Positions 11,430-23,900 of a stretch of 64,000 bases of DNA are shown piece after piece. Location: assembly GCF_020509005.1 (NCBI RefSeq), contig NC_063015.1:2418001-2482000 (forward strand), given 5' to 3'. Position 1 is the first letter of the stretch. Each line of letters begins with the position of its first letter. Source of the DNA: Fulvia fulva. Lineage: Eukaryota; Ascomycota; Dothideomycetes; Mycosphaerellales; Mycosphaerellaceae. Below the pieces are notes generated by a model, which saw only the letters and a program-made list of their open reading frames with translations, was not told the DNA's origin and did no database searches. The translations under genes were made by a program, and so were the position numbers.

Positions 11430-11664
11430 TGTTAAGATGTAGCATCTCAAAGGGAGTCAACAATCAGGAAGTGATCTGGCAGCCTGAGGCATCCACGATG
11501 ACTCAGCTTGTAGGGAGATACCTTCTCTCCCCTTTAGCTTAGATAGACATCTAACACAATCAACATATTGGTTCCTGATATATTGCTGCATGCTCGTGCT
11601 ATTAGTCAGTTGAAGATTGATCTCTTACTCCACTCCGCTGCCATCCACCCGTACCTGTTCAACA
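11430..11664 (+). repeat. Copia-1 3' LTR
   Basis: It starts TGTTAAGATG after the purine-rich tract GAGTGGGAG (11421-11429), the likely plus-strand primer, and ends TTCAACA before the GGGTC duplication. It is 235 bp. Confidence 0.95.
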
Positions 11665-11669
11665 GGGTC

Positions 11670-12225
11670 TATAATATTGTCCTTGTTAAGCGATTTGTAG
11701 AACCGGTTAATATCTACTTACGCGTATATTTTATACGCCCGTAACGAGGGCCTAGATCTTTCTACTACTAGTATAAAGGCTACGGCTCGAGCGTCTAGTC
11801 GTTACGTAGTCTTATCGTCTACTACTATACTATAATTACCTATTATACGCTATATAGAGTATAAGCTTAGCTAAGCGGTTAACATCGCGTATAAGTATAG
11901 AGGATCGGTACTTTACTTCGATCCTAGTAGTTTATCCTTTTCTAGGATATATATAAGGTAGACTTAAGTACCCTTTCGTCTTATATATATTATAAAAGCT
12001 CCTACTCCCACTTCTAGGATGTCTAGTAACTAATTATCCGGTATTATAGTTACGGTTACTTCTACCGGCGTTCTCTAGTCCTTTCCTAAGGAGCGCCTAT
12101 ATAGCTTCTTAATAGTGTCTCTTCCGTCTACTAGTAAGGGTAGTCTAGTATAGAGACGGGGCTCCGGTTTATCCTCTATAGTCACTACCGGACGGAAGGT
12201 TTAATACGTCTATATAGGCTACTTT
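11670..12225 (-). mobile_element. G2 segment 2: region between RT and protease
   Basis: This is the minus-strand, heavily RIP-mutated continuation of G2 between Copia-1 and LINE-a. By position it should cover the stretch upstream of reverse transcriptase and the protease region, but no motif is clear. The last 15 bases, TATATAGGCTACTTT (12211-12225), are the target duplicated by LINE-a; the second copy is at 25493-25507. Confidence 0.7.
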
Positions 12226-13759
12226 AGTCGACGACGAGAATTACCTATACGTAGTATCGGCTACGAACCTCTCGTCTTACTACGAGAGAGCTAAGTATTC
12301 TTACGCTAGAGCGTCGTAGGCGCGACGGGCGCGTAACGTAGGCGAAGCCGCGGTAAATAGAGGACTACTAGTAAAACGGGTATAAAAACTATCCGACGAG
12401 CGTATACTCGTATCGGGAGCGAGTTCCTCTTCTTTCTACGTATAAGAAGGGCGCGGAACCGTAGCCTATACGCTCGATAGGACACCTCTAGTATAAGTAT
12501 AGAATTTTTACCTCCGGAGACCGTAAACCGAGCGGGCTAAGCGACGAATATTAGACGAGCGGACTATAGAATAACAACTAAGCGGACTATACGACGGCGT
12601 CGAGCGGACTACGAAACAATCTAGTATTTACTAGCGGGCAATACGGTAGGTAGGTAGACACGCGATAAAGCCTATAAGGGCCTATTAAATACCCGGTATA
12701 GGAACGAGGGTTTTACCTAAGGTACTACCTATCCCGCTACATAACGTACCTAGTCTAATATAGTAGATTGCGACGAGGAAAAGACGATAGCCTAAGTAAG
12801 GAAAAGACGGCTATTAGGACGGGGAAAAGACGTATAATATAAGTAGATTAGTTCTATAATTAGGGAGGATCGAGGGTAGGGTGATAAGGAACTTTATATT
12901 AGTTAGTAGGTAGAAACGTAAGGAGTACGCTGCCCGGCGTAGTGTGTACCCCGAGCAAACCTACGAGGTATAGACGGCCGCTTTCTAGAGATAAGCTACG
13001 GTAACGCGAAGGGCGTTAAAACCTAGGGCGTAGTATATACTAGTAGCGACGGCTAATACTATCTATATAGCCCGAGAGGACGGATACGTATATCGGTCAA
13101 TAGAGAGCACTAAAGGGCTTAGGCCTATAGAGGTAGATATTAGCTTAAGGAGCAAATAGGGAGGGAGGGCGTAGAGGAAAGCTTTTACTCCGGGCTAACC
13201 TCTCGAAACGAGGCTATACGGTAGTACTAGATAAGTAGGAAAGCGCGGTTAAGACTTGTTACCTTATCTCGTAGCTAGCTTACTAAATACGATTCCTTCC
13301 TTACCTAGAGTTACGGAGTTACGGAGGATAACTACCTAATTAGGAAGCGCGACCCCGAATAGTAGCGAAGGATAGTAACTAACGAGAGCTATAGCCTTAC
13401 GAACATTCTATACTAAGAGTTAAACCGGGAAACAAACTAAGAAAAAACCTAGGATATAAGCTAAGGCCTACTATATAGAAAGTAGAGGCTAACGATAAAC
13501 AATATAGCGTAGACGACCCTATATACGGAGGCGGAAGACTTACTAGGGGATAACGAACACCTAGCCCGGATATATAAGAATACTATAGTATAGCTACTAG
13601 GAGCGCTAAAAGCGCTATTATACTAAATCCCGAAGAGAATCTAATAAGCAATATAGAAGGTAGCCTAGAGACTAACTATATAGGTAATAGTAGTAGTAGG
13701 TAAGAATTAACCCCCTCCGAAGGCAAGTAAGGCGGTACGCCTATATATTACTAATCCGG
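12226..13759 (+). mobile_element. LINE-a, 5' part (RIP-degraded non-LTR retrotransposon)
   Basis: From 12226 to about 13305 this aligns base for base, allowing RIP transitions, with the 5' region of the intact LINE-b (30143-31219), including the TCTCGAAACGAGGCTA and AATACGATTCCTTCCTT stretches. From about 13306 it carries sequence absent from LINE-b that leads into the ORF1 region. It is interrupted by the chromovirus at 13760. Target duplication: 12211-12225. No frame is open. Confidence 0.9.
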
Positions 13760-13943
13760 TGTCACGGGCAGCCCGCGACCCCTCACTGTAGCTGCGTCGG
13801 CCCGGCTGAACCGCGGACCTTCTGCATCGGGTTAGCGCGGCTTGGCTTTACTTTATAACTTCGCCGCGCCTCGCGCTCCTCTTTCGTAGCTTCGTAGAAC
13901 AACAACTATCTCATTCGGACCCTATGGTACGCGCGCCCTTATA
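13760..13943 (+). repeat. Chromovirus 5' LTR
   Basis: It begins TGTCACGGGCAGCC. Its last bases read CCCTTATA where the 3' LTR has CCCTTACA, so the terminal CA has become TA, a RIP-type change. Confidence 0.93.
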
Positions 13944-13961
13944 GTTTGTTCTACCTTACTA

Positions 13962-13980
13962 CCTAGATCGCGGATCTAGG
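13962..13980 (+). other. Perfect hairpin 18 bases after the chromovirus 5' LTR
   Basis: CCTAGATC-GCG-GATCTAGG is an 8-bp stem with a 3-base loop, near where a primer-binding site is expected. The homologous site in G1 is a mutated version. No tRNA 3'-end match was seen next to the LTR, so its role in priming is open. Confidence 0.5.
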
Positions 13981-14181
13981 TAAGGGACGCGTAACAACAG
14001 GAACAGACAGAACCGCAGAACTCGAGAACGCGCAGAGCCGCATCAGAACACAGAACACGGTAAGGCGCACAGCGCGCAGATGCCTAGAGAACGTAACGCG
14101 GCGACACCATCAGCAGGTGGTCGCGCGCTCGTAGACAGTCAGGATACAGGCACCGTCACGCCTCCCCCGAACCCAGACAAC

Positions 14182-16206
14182 ATGACTTCACAAACAGCGA
14201 ACGGCGGCATGCCACCGCCACCTAAGCCTAAGGGCAAAAGCAAGTAGCGCACATCTCTTTTCCCCGACCTCTCCTCTTTTCCTTAGAGTCAGACACAGGA
14301 CGACAACCGGCGGGTCACAGTAGACACCGGTGTCGCGCTACAACAAGAGATTGATAAAGCTTACCAGAAGGCCTTCGAGCGAGAAGAAGGTGGTGAGATT
14401 GACTTTACAGAACTGTTCGAGTTCAAGCTCGAAGAGAACCTAGGCGGCGACCCAGACGAGGTGTATCTATCACTCGACGAGGCAGAACACATTCTCGCAT
14501 CCGAATACCAGAATGTCACCCCAGACAACCTCACGACCCTTGCATCCCAACACCCGAAGACCACCCACGACTTCGTGCTACAAGCAGTCAACACGGCAAT
14601 TACTAAGGGCAGACAACTCGATGTAATGGAGCGAGCTAACGACCTCTAGAACACCCAGTACACCACGCTGTACACCGAATACGACCGCATCTACAAGATG
14701 CTGCGAAGTGAAGAGCTTGTCACACAGAAAATGGCAGCAGATCTCAAGAGCAAGAAGGATTGCGACCCAGCTAAGTTGCAAGAGCTGGGGAAGAAATACA
14801 AGGAAGCCAACAACCTGTGCAAGCAGTTCAGCGAGATCTACGAGAAGGAGAAGAAGAAGGCACAAGATGCTGAGGCGAAGAACCAGGCCCTACAACAAGA
14901 AGTCGATGACCTGAAGGCTCGGCTTGAGGCAGGAGACACCACACAGAACGGAGGCAGGGGCCGCTCAGGCCGCCGACCCTCTCGTTCCCGCCCACGCGAG
15001 ACCTCACTCGAGCAGCTATTGCGTAGGTATCGCGAAGCTGCTGGTGGAGGGGGCGGTGGCGGTGGTGGTGATAACGATAACGATAGAGACGACGATGACC
15101 GTGGCGACAATGGCCGAGGACGTGACAACGACCGTCCGCGACTAGGACCTAACAACAGTCGTGACTCGAGAATGCGCAACACCCGCACCTAGACACCACT
15201 GGTTGACCTTCCAGAACGTCTCTTCACCATTGACCGCACCCTCACTCGCGGCATAGAGATCGGCAAGGGTGTGCCCGACCCTAAGCACTTCAAGAACGAT
15301 GACGACCCCAATTTCGACAGCTGGTACAGCAGTGTTCTCCTAAAGCTAACTGTAGCAACCTTCCGCACTGAGGCAGATGGTCTGCGCTTCGTGTATAGGT
15401 GGACACAAGGTGATCCTTAGCGAAGCATCAAGCCGAGGATCCCTGTGCCTGGACAGCAGTCCTTCAACGAGTTCAAGACTAGAGAAGAGTTGTTAGACTG
15501 GATGACACGCTAATATGGCACACGTAATGAGGGAACCAAGGCTATGGTTGACATTGCTACCTGCAAGCAAGAACAAGGCGAAACCTTTGTAGCCTTCCAT
15601 GCCCGCTACTCGAAGTTGCGCGCCTGGATGTCATGGACCGATGAGACCGAGCTCATGCTGTTCCGTAACCGACTGAACCGCAAGTACTTCATTAAGACCT
15701 TCGGCGACCGCGAAGTCGACCGCCGCCTAGACAGCATGCAAGACGTTATCGAGGAGTGCACCGCACTGGACGAGAGTTTCTACGAGACAGATCGACTATA
15801 CCCGCAGAAGGAGCGCCCCCGGGGCAATGGCAACTCGAACAGCAATGGCGGCCAGAACAACCAGAACAACGGCAACGTAGTTGCTAGTGCCGCTGCCGGT
15901 GTAGCAGGTGCCTTGGTACAGCGCCTACTACAGTACGCTAGTACCAAGAAGAAGGAGGATCTGCCGACACATCTACAGAACCTGCCTGCGCTCAACCGTG
16001 AGCAGCGCGAAGACCTTAAGAAGCAGGGTAAGTGCTACCGCTGCCGTACAGGTTCTCACGTGTCGACCAACCCTGAATGCCCAATATATAGGTACGATGG
16101 CGACTATCGCCCACCGCGTCCACGCAATACCACGCCGAATCCGAACGCGAACCTCAGTTCCCTAGCCGCCGATCCGCGGCAGGGAAATGGCACGACCGCT
16201 GCCTAA
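14182..16206 (+). pseudogene. Chromovirus gag, interrupted by six stops
   Basis: One frame runs from the ATG at 14182 (MTSQTANGG...) to the TAA at 16204. Stops at 14245, 14284, 14647, 15190, 15418 and 15511 interrupt it; five are TAG and one TAA. The order is a charged alpha-helical N-terminal part, a Lys/Glu-rich coiled-coil-like stretch (about 14700-14930), a glycine run followed by an Asp/Asn/Arg low-complexity linker (about 15035-15160), a capsid-like core (about 15540-15790), and a zinc knuckle CYRCRTGSHVSTNPEC near 16033. It would form the particle and bind the RNA. It cannot be made in full as it stands. Any single piece could be mistaken for a small gene. Confidence 0.9.
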
Positions 16207-16208
16207 GC

Positions 16209-19200
16209 GTGGTAGACAGCGGTCACCCGAACTTCCTAGGACAGAAAGAGCATGAGATTGAGAGACACGGAACGCAAGAGACGGTAACAGACTATAGTGA
16301 GGAGCTTAAGATATCGGCATGCGCACTGGATAAGCAACAGCCAGCTGTGTACCCTCACATAGTGTTACCCGTAATGATACAACAGAGAAAGGCTCGAGGC
16401 CTTGTAGATTCTGCTTCCACCTCTCTCTTTCTTAACTGGAAATTCACACGCAAATACACAATACCCCTGATCCCTTTGACGCAAAGCCGACGACTAACAC
16501 TGGGAGATGGAACGGCCACTGCGCGGCAGATTACACACGCGGCCCCTGTAGACGTAGTCATAGGCGATCATCACGAGCAAATGTTATGCTACGTCACCGA
16601 CCTCGAATACGACATCGTCTTTGGCCTGCCGTGGCTTACAGCGCACAACCCAAACATCTTCTGGGAGACAGGCGAGGTGGCATTCAGGTCGGATTACTGC
16701 TTTGGTCACTGTCTACAGAATAAGACACCGACAACAGTGCAATCCCTGAACCACCGCGAGAAGAAGAAGCAGGCACCAGTACGGTACGGACCAGAGCCCT
16801 TCACTAGAGATGTAGCGAGCTTCACAGCAGGAGGAGCAGAGCTGAATGTCTCATCATATGACCTAGAAGACATAGACGATGAAGAAGTGGACTGCCAGGG
16901 CGTTTCTTAACGCGCGTGGGGGATGTACGCGCACCGGCCTGGGGCTGAGTGCTTCTACATCATGCCCACTAGGCGTGAGAGCGACGGCGGAGAGCTTAAG
17001 CTAAGTGCAATGGCTGCTGATGATCTGGACCAATTCTTGAACAAGCAGTTCAATCACAACCCGAAGGAGAAGTTGCCGCCAATGTACCACGATATTGCGG
17101 ACGCTTTCTCAGCTAAGGATCATGAAGGACTCCCACCTCACCGACTAGGCGTAGATCATGAGATTCACATTAAGCCTAATGGTCCACAAGAGCCACCATA
17201 CCGCAAGCCCTACGGCCTAGCTGAGAAGGAGAACGAGGCAGTTAAAAAATGGCTAGACGAGCAAACATCTGAAGGGAAGGTGCGGAAAGCAGGGCAAAAG
17301 ACGAACCAGTCTCCTGCACCAGTGCTAGTGGTACGTAAGCCTGGAGGTGGGCTGCGTGTTTGTATCGACTACAGAGGATTGAATGCGATCACTATTAAGA
17401 ACCGGTATCCGATTCCCTTGATACAAGAGACGCTCAACCGCATACACGGCAAGAAGTACTTCACAAAGCTGGACATTGTAGCAGCCTTCAACAAGTTACG
17501 GATAGCTGAAGGGCACGAGTGGTTGACAGCGTTTGCGACACGATACGGCATCTACGAGTGTCTAGTGTTGCTATTCGGCTTGTGCAACGGACCAGCATCG
17601 TTCCAATCATACATCAACAAGGTCTTGCAAGAACACCTAGACGACTTTGTGTCGGCCTACCTGGATGACGTACTTATCTTCAGTGACACCTTGGAGGAGC
17701 ACATTGAACACGTGCGGAAGGTTCTCACCAAGCTACGCGATGTAGGACTTATAGTGGACATCGACAAAAGCGAATTCCACCAACAGAAGGTGAAGTATCT
17801 TGGGCTAATTATAACCCCTGACGGCATCGAGATGGACCCCGAGAAACTCGAATGTATTCAGACATGGGAAGCTCCTGAGAACCTGAAGGATGTCCAGGCC
17901 TTCCTTGGATTTGCCAACTTCTACAGGCGATTCATCGAAGCATTTTCGCGTATAGCTGCTCCTCTCACAAACCTGACCAAGTCGGACGGACCAAGCAATC
18001 ACAAGAACAGAAGGATTCAATGGTCACTAGATTGCCAACGAGCCTTTGACAATTTGAAAGCTGCGTTCAGCAAAGCCGGCATGCTCGCACATTACGTGCT
18101 AGGCAGGGAAACAGTAATAGAGACAGATTCTTCAGATTTTGTGAACGCCGGCGTGCTTTCGCAGTATGACGAGAATGGCGTGCTACATCCTGTGGCCTTC
18201 TACTCGAAGAAGTTGAGTCCACAGGAGTGCAATTATGAAATCTATGATAAGGAACTGTTAGCCATCATCAAGGCTTTTGAGGAATGGAGACCCGAGCTCG
18301 CCTACGAGGCAGATGATAAGGACTCACAGCCAGTCAAGATTTACACCGACCATAAGAACCTGGAATACTTCATGACGACAAAGCAGCTAAATCGGCGACA
18401 AGCGCGTTGGGCTGAGTTCTTGTCACAGTTCAACTTCAAGATAATATACCGTCCAGGACTTCAAGGTACAAAGCCAGACAGCCTGACGAGACGCAGCCAG
18501 GACCTTCCGCAGGGGGTGGACGACCCTCGGAACCAGCATCAGCATCAGACATTGCTGCCTCCTAAGCGATTCCTTAAGATCGCCTCACTATAGGCAACAG
18601 TAGAAGATGCGCCGGAAGAAGAGGAACTAGTACCGCTAAACCCTGAAGCTGAAGAGTTTATGCCTACAGAACGAGATGCGCCTACTGAACAACCGGCGAC
18701 GCGTGAAAGTCAGCGGGAAGCCGAACTCGAGTATCGAATGTCGACGGCGTACGTAACCGATAACGAGCTCAAGACCGCGATTAAGGACCTGCAGAAAGAC
18801 CGCACTCCTACACTGCTACAGAGAGCGAAGATTCACCCAGCACACTGTAAAGTGGATGGCGACCTGCTATATGTTCGAAACCAATACGACGGCTGGAGCT
18901 TATGGGTACCAAATGACCAAGCTTTACAGACCAGGATAATCAAGATAAACCATGACGCTCCAGCAGCAGGCTATCCAGGACGAGCTCGCACTTATGAACT
19001 CGTAGCACGTGAATTCTACTGGCCTGGATTAGCGAGATCCGTGCGCAGATACACCGCGAATTGCCGCACCTACCGTACAACAAAATCTCTGCACTCCCAG
19101 CCACTAGGATTACTACAGCCACTTCCTGTTCCAGATCGGCCTTGGAAACACATTGCAGTCGACTTCGTTGTCGGACTCCTAGACAGCACTCTTGACGGCA

Positions 19201-20873
19201 TGGTCTACAACAACATTATGACCGTCACTGACAGGCTCACTAAGGAAGTCGAGCTGATCCCTATTGGCGTAATGACAGCACAGAATACGGCAAGGCTTTT
19301 CCTCAAACATGTGTTCTGTCGGCGCGGGTTTCCTGACACTATTACATCAGACCGTGGCAAGCAGTGGGTTGCTACCTTCTGGAAGAAACTCTGCAAGATG
19401 CTCCGCACAAATCGCAAGCTGAGTTCTTCGTATCACCCAGAAACTGATGGACAGTCAGAACGCACTAACCAGGCGATAGAACAGTATCTCCGCATGTTCA
19501 CCAACGAGGCACAGGATGACTAGGCAGAATGGCTGTGCCTTGCTCAGTTCGCGATCAACAATCACCTGTCTGAGACTACTGGTGTGTCGCCGTTCTACGC
19601 CACCTTAGGATATAACCCTGAGTTCATAGAGCGAGTTGACCTGAACGCTAGAAAGGAGGGAGGACTGACCACTCTCTAGCGACTGGACGCGCGATCAGCA
19701 GAAACCTTTGTGCGTCGAATTTGCGAGCTTCACAAACACCTTCAAGAGAATATGCGAATGTCACAAGCTCTCCAAGCAGAGGCAGCAAACCGCCACCGAA
19801 GCATTCCTCTAGACTACAAGGTGGGTGATTGGGTGTATCTTAGCACCAAGAACATCCGCACGACTCGACCATCTAAGAAGCTGGACAGGAGATATGCCGG
19901 CCCTTACCAGATTACGGAAGTTATGCCGGCCAGACTCTCTTATCGACTGAAACTATCAGACGCTCTAGTAGGACTTGATAACTGCTTCCACACCTCACTA
20001 CTACAACGAGCCGACCACCCCGATTTCCCACCACTTGAAGGGCAGCATCTGGCGCCGCCACCACCGATAACTATCGAACCTGACACCACCGAGGCTGATG
20101 CAGCAGCCGATGTAGTGGCAGCACCTACGCACATGTACGAGGTGGAAAAGATCCTTGACATGTACACCCGTAAGCGGGCAGACAAGGTGAAGAAGGGGCA
20201 CAAGCGCAAAGTAGATACATGGTACAAGGTGAAATGGGCTGGATATCAGAACGAAGAGGATGGTGAGACCTGGCAACCTGCAGAGGACATGCTTGAACAC
20301 GTAGCCGCCGCTGTTGCAGACTTTCACCATAACCGGCCGGAGTTGTCTACGCCTATAGGCTTCGCAGCTCCATCTGACTGGTCCCTACCAGCCACTGAGA
20401 TACTCGGGCTCAACTCGATCAGGGTCATTCCGAAAGACACCGTTACGAATGAGTCGCCTCGAGCCTTGCCTCTAATAGAATCTGCTCCGCACATATTCGA
20501 TACTCGAGTGGAGCCTACAGAGCCTGCAATAATACCCAACTTTGGTCATAAGGATCATACGCGAGTGCGAGCCGAAGACAGACTTAGATCTGGGGCAAGC
20601 TAGCTAACTAGGCAACATGTTTCTCGAAGGAAGCCGGTCGAGGATGGTCTTAATAGAGCGAATGCGATGTTATCGGATGACGACAGGGCACTAGAGGATG
20701 ATTCGGCGTTCGCGCGATTATGGAGCTCGACAGGCAAGTGGCCTCACAAGGTGAATAACGCTCAGAGGACTGAGGCGTGTTTTGGGAGGGGGGGTACTGT
20801 CACGGGCAGCCCGCGACCCCTCACTGTAGCTGCGTCGGCCCGGCTGAACCGCGGACCTTCTGCATCGGGTTAG
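16209..20873 (+). pseudogene. Chromovirus pol (PR-RT-RNase H-IN-chromodomain), interrupted
   Basis: This is the -1 frame relative to gag, open back into the gag end, so programmed frameshifting is likely. Order seen: protease-like LVDSASTSLF near 16404; RT with YRGLNAITIKNRYPIP and YLDD (17658-17669); RNase H with ETDSSDF and YTDHKNLEYF; integrase with AVDFV, TSDRGKQW and HPETDGQSERTNQ; and a chromodomain at 20133-20340 (MYEVEKILDMY ... WYKVKWAGY ... ETWQPAEDM), which in chromoviruses guides integration to marked chromatin. Stops lie at 16908, 18591, 19521, 19677 and 20601. After 20601 the frame continues with WSSTGKWPHKVN and CFGRGGT through the polypurine tract (about 20783-20794) into the LTR. 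Two integrase zinc ligands read as Tyr (18972 and 19071), both RIP-type changes. Confidence 0.92.
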
Positions 20874-20981
20874 CGCGGCTTGGCTTTACTTTATAACTTC
20901 GCCGCGCCTCGCGCTCCTCTTTCGTAGCTTCGTAGAACAACAACTATCTCATTCGGACCCTATGGTACGCGCGCCCTTACA
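20798..20981 (+). repeat. Chromovirus 3' LTR
   Basis: This is the 184-bp partner of 13760-13943. It starts right after the G-rich polypurine tract, ends CCCTTACA, and is followed by TCCGG. Confidence 0.95.
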
Positions 20982-23900
20982 TCCGGCGGAGAAACAAGAA
21001 ATCGTAGCCCTAATAAGCAAGGAGATTGTCGATAGAATCGGCTAAAAGGAGGTAGTTAGAGCGAGGGTAGAGGCAATAGGCGTAGTGAGACTCTTTACCG
21101 TATAAGAGTCTAATAGACAAAAGCTAGAGACCTATAAGGAGTAGACTACTAAAGTCGCGAAGTCGGTACGAGTCTCCTACTAACAGTATACCGTTATCGC
21201 CTACGGGGTCCCTAGGACATTTAAGGTCGAAGACCTTCCCTACCTCTAAGTATAGAACTAGAACACCTCCCTAGGAGTACGACTAACGAAGGCGGTATAG
21301 CTATATAAGATAGTAGACTAAGAAAAGACGTATTTATCGCTTATTATCTAGGTAGAGACAGCGGAATAAGCTAACTAGATACTAGATAATAGGCTATTCT
21401 AGAACTACGAGAGAATAGACACGGAGATCTATTAGAGTAGCTATAGGGTACTACAATGCTTCTAATACTAACAGTACGGTTATATAGCCCTAAAATACGG
21501 GGAGAAGACCCTAAGGTGTCCTTACTACGTAGGCCTATACTAGGGAAGGGAATGCCTAAAAAAGGAGAGTAGGTATATATACTACGGTAGAAGGTACCTA
21601 GCGTATTTAAGCTAATACCTAGCTAGAATAGTAGTATAAGAACGAGCGAGACAAGTAAGGATTTCTATACTAGCTAGGTACCCCTAATAACAGTAGGAGG
21701 GACCTACCGTATATAAGGGCTTCGAGCCGAGCAAAAGGAAGAGGGTAGAAGAGACGAACAAGGGAACCTAACCATAAACGTATCTACCTCCCGGTAGGCC
21801 TCGATACCTTAACCGGGCCGCTAACGAACTAGGCTAAATACGAATCTTTAGGGCGCCCTAGCGGCCCTAGGGCTAGCCGGACAGCGAGATATAGGCTTAG
21901 GAGATATAGTAGGTTAGTACGGAAATAGACCTTACGGATAACGAATAATACTATACGACGATATTACTATCGTATAGTATAACGTAAACAAAAGTAGGGA
22001 CAAGGTCTAGCGCTACTTTCTATAAGAGCTAGACCCGCTACGGTACTACGTTATTACGGTATAGGAACTATAGATTAACCCCTACGTAGGACTCCTAGCT
22101 ACTTATAATAACCGGAGATACTATACCGTAATCGCGGGCTAACGAGGCGTTATCCCGAGGACATATATATACGTAAGTAAGACTATAGACCTTGAGTCGT
22201 AGAAGGTTATACTACCGTAGTAGGGTAACCTAGGAGACATAACATTAATCTAGATCGACACGACATAAGGCCCTATCTAGATCCACAACTTTTATAACCC
22301 GCTACCGCGGGGTCGGACGAGTAGGGAACTAGGAACCCTCGCCTACCTAGAGCGGACCCTAAGCTAAGACATAAAGTAACCACTCCTCGGCGACTTTAAC
22401 CTCTACTACCTATAGTAGGGACTCGAATTCACTCCCCCGTACGCGTTTCTAGGGGGAAAGCTACTAGATATAACTGTACGCTACGGAATGGCCTTAGTAA
22501 TACTAAAGGGAATAGAGACGTAGAAGGCCCGTATAAGTATAAGCACGATCGACCTATACTTTCTATTACGAGAACTTAAAGAGAGACTAGTCTAATACCG
22601 ACCGAACTACGCGCTAGAAGCCTCCTTAGGCTATATCCCTATCTAAACGACGCTAGGGGTAAAGGCGATAGAGGAGCTAGTAAGCGAACTACGCCGTAAC
22701 TAGAAGAAGGTACGCTAGGACGATATAAGAGGCTTCCTAATAGCGAACCTACTATAGTATAGAGAACTCGAGACGACAGCTTAGCTAGATCAAGTAGCGG
22801 AACAGATTACCTCGGTTATATAGTAAGTAGCGGAATAATATACGCCGTTACTCCGGCCCTTAACGTAGTAGAAGGCCTTCTAGACCCCTAAATACTCTAC
22901 AAAGGTAAGGGAGGCTAGAAGGGCAAGGCGACAGTAGACGAAGGAGTATACCTAAGAGACGTAGGAGCAATACTATCGCGCGACATAAGAGAAGAAGGCA
23001 TAGATAAGACGCGATAAGCTATAGGACTAGAGAGCGACGATCGGGCTCGTTATAGAAAACCCGGAATAGATATAGAGACTTACTAAATAGGCACGACTAC
23101 CTAAAGAGTAACAAATCCCTTACTTCCCCCTAATCGTAGACCGCGAAGGGATTGCCTAGGCTACGCCCCGGGGCAAGGCAAAAGTATTAGCCGACTATTT
23201 CTTTTCGACGTAAGTAGAGGTAGACCTTACGGACATCGACCCGAGTATATACCCGGAACCCCTAGACATAGATTAGGCGGTTAGCTCTAATATAGTAATA
23301 GGAGTTATAAGTAAGCTAAAAGGACGAAAAGCCCTAGGCCTAGATAGGATACTAAATATACTACTAAAAGAGTATAGAGAAGAGATCGCGCCGAGCCTTA
23401 TAAACCTATTTACCGCGTACCTACGGCTAGGGTATTACCCGAAGCCGTATAGAGAGTCTATAACAGTAGTACTACGTAAGCTATAGAAGGAGGACTATAC
23501 TTAGCCTAAGTCGTATAGACCAATCGCACTTCTAAATACGATAGGGAAGGTCCTAGAAAAGATAGTAGCCTAGAGACTTACGTAGCTAGCTAAGGATAAC
23601 TACGTACTCCTAGTAATATAGATAGGGGGAAGAAGCTAGCGATCGATACTAATAGTAATAGAGCTAATTACGGAGCAAATTCGGACCCTCTAGCACTACG
23701 GTAGGAACCGAGCGGCGTCCTTACTATCCCTCGACATCGTAGGAGCCTTCGATAACGTCTTATACTAAAGGCTAATACATATTCTATAGTAGAAAGGCAT
23801 CCCCTAGTAGGTAACAACGTTCGTCTACTCCTTTCTCTAGAAACGGACGACATACCTAGTCCTAGGAAGGTATACGTCCGACCCGGTAAAGGTAGAGGCT

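Larger units (their letters stand above)
6049..11664 (+). mobile_element. Copia-1: intact Ty1/Copia LTR retrotransposon
   Basis: This is a complete 5.6-kb element flanked by the 5-bp target duplication GGGTC (6044-6048 and 11665-11669). It has 236- and 235-bp LTRs that appear identical except for one T in a T run near the end, a primer-binding site immediately after the 5' LTR, and one uninterrupted Gag-Pol frame. Integrase precedes reverse transcriptase, which is the Copia order. There is no RIP signature, in sharp contrast with the saturated flanks, and the LTRs are nearly identical, so the insertion is young. It interrupts G2. Confidence 0.97.
13760..20981 (+). mobile_element. Lightly RIP-mutated Ty3/Gypsy chromovirus
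   Basis: This 7.2-kb LTR element is inserted in LINE-a with the 5-bp duplication TCCGG (13755-13759 and 20982-20986). Its LTRs are 184 bp. Gag lies in one frame (14182-16206) and pol in the -1 frame (from 16209), the usual Gypsy layout, and a chromodomain sits near the end of pol. Eleven in-frame stops interrupt the two genes. Every one is TAG or TAA, as expected from CpA-to-TpA change, and the rest of the coding sequence is well preserved. The element therefore met RIP weakly or once, after entering a LINE that is itself saturated with RIP. Confidence 0.95.

Noticed and set aside
6819..11450. Minus-strand frames of 68-120 codons within Copia-1
   Set aside because: They are shadows of the long Gag-Pol frame with no independent motif.
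14838..15188. Minus-strand proline-run ORF opposite the gag glycine linker
   Set aside because: It is the mirror of a low-complexity Gly/Asp tract in chromovirus gag.
23668..23853. Minus-strand 61-codon frame in LINE-a
   Set aside because: A chance opening in RIP-mutated DNA that aligns as the reverse of the RT region.
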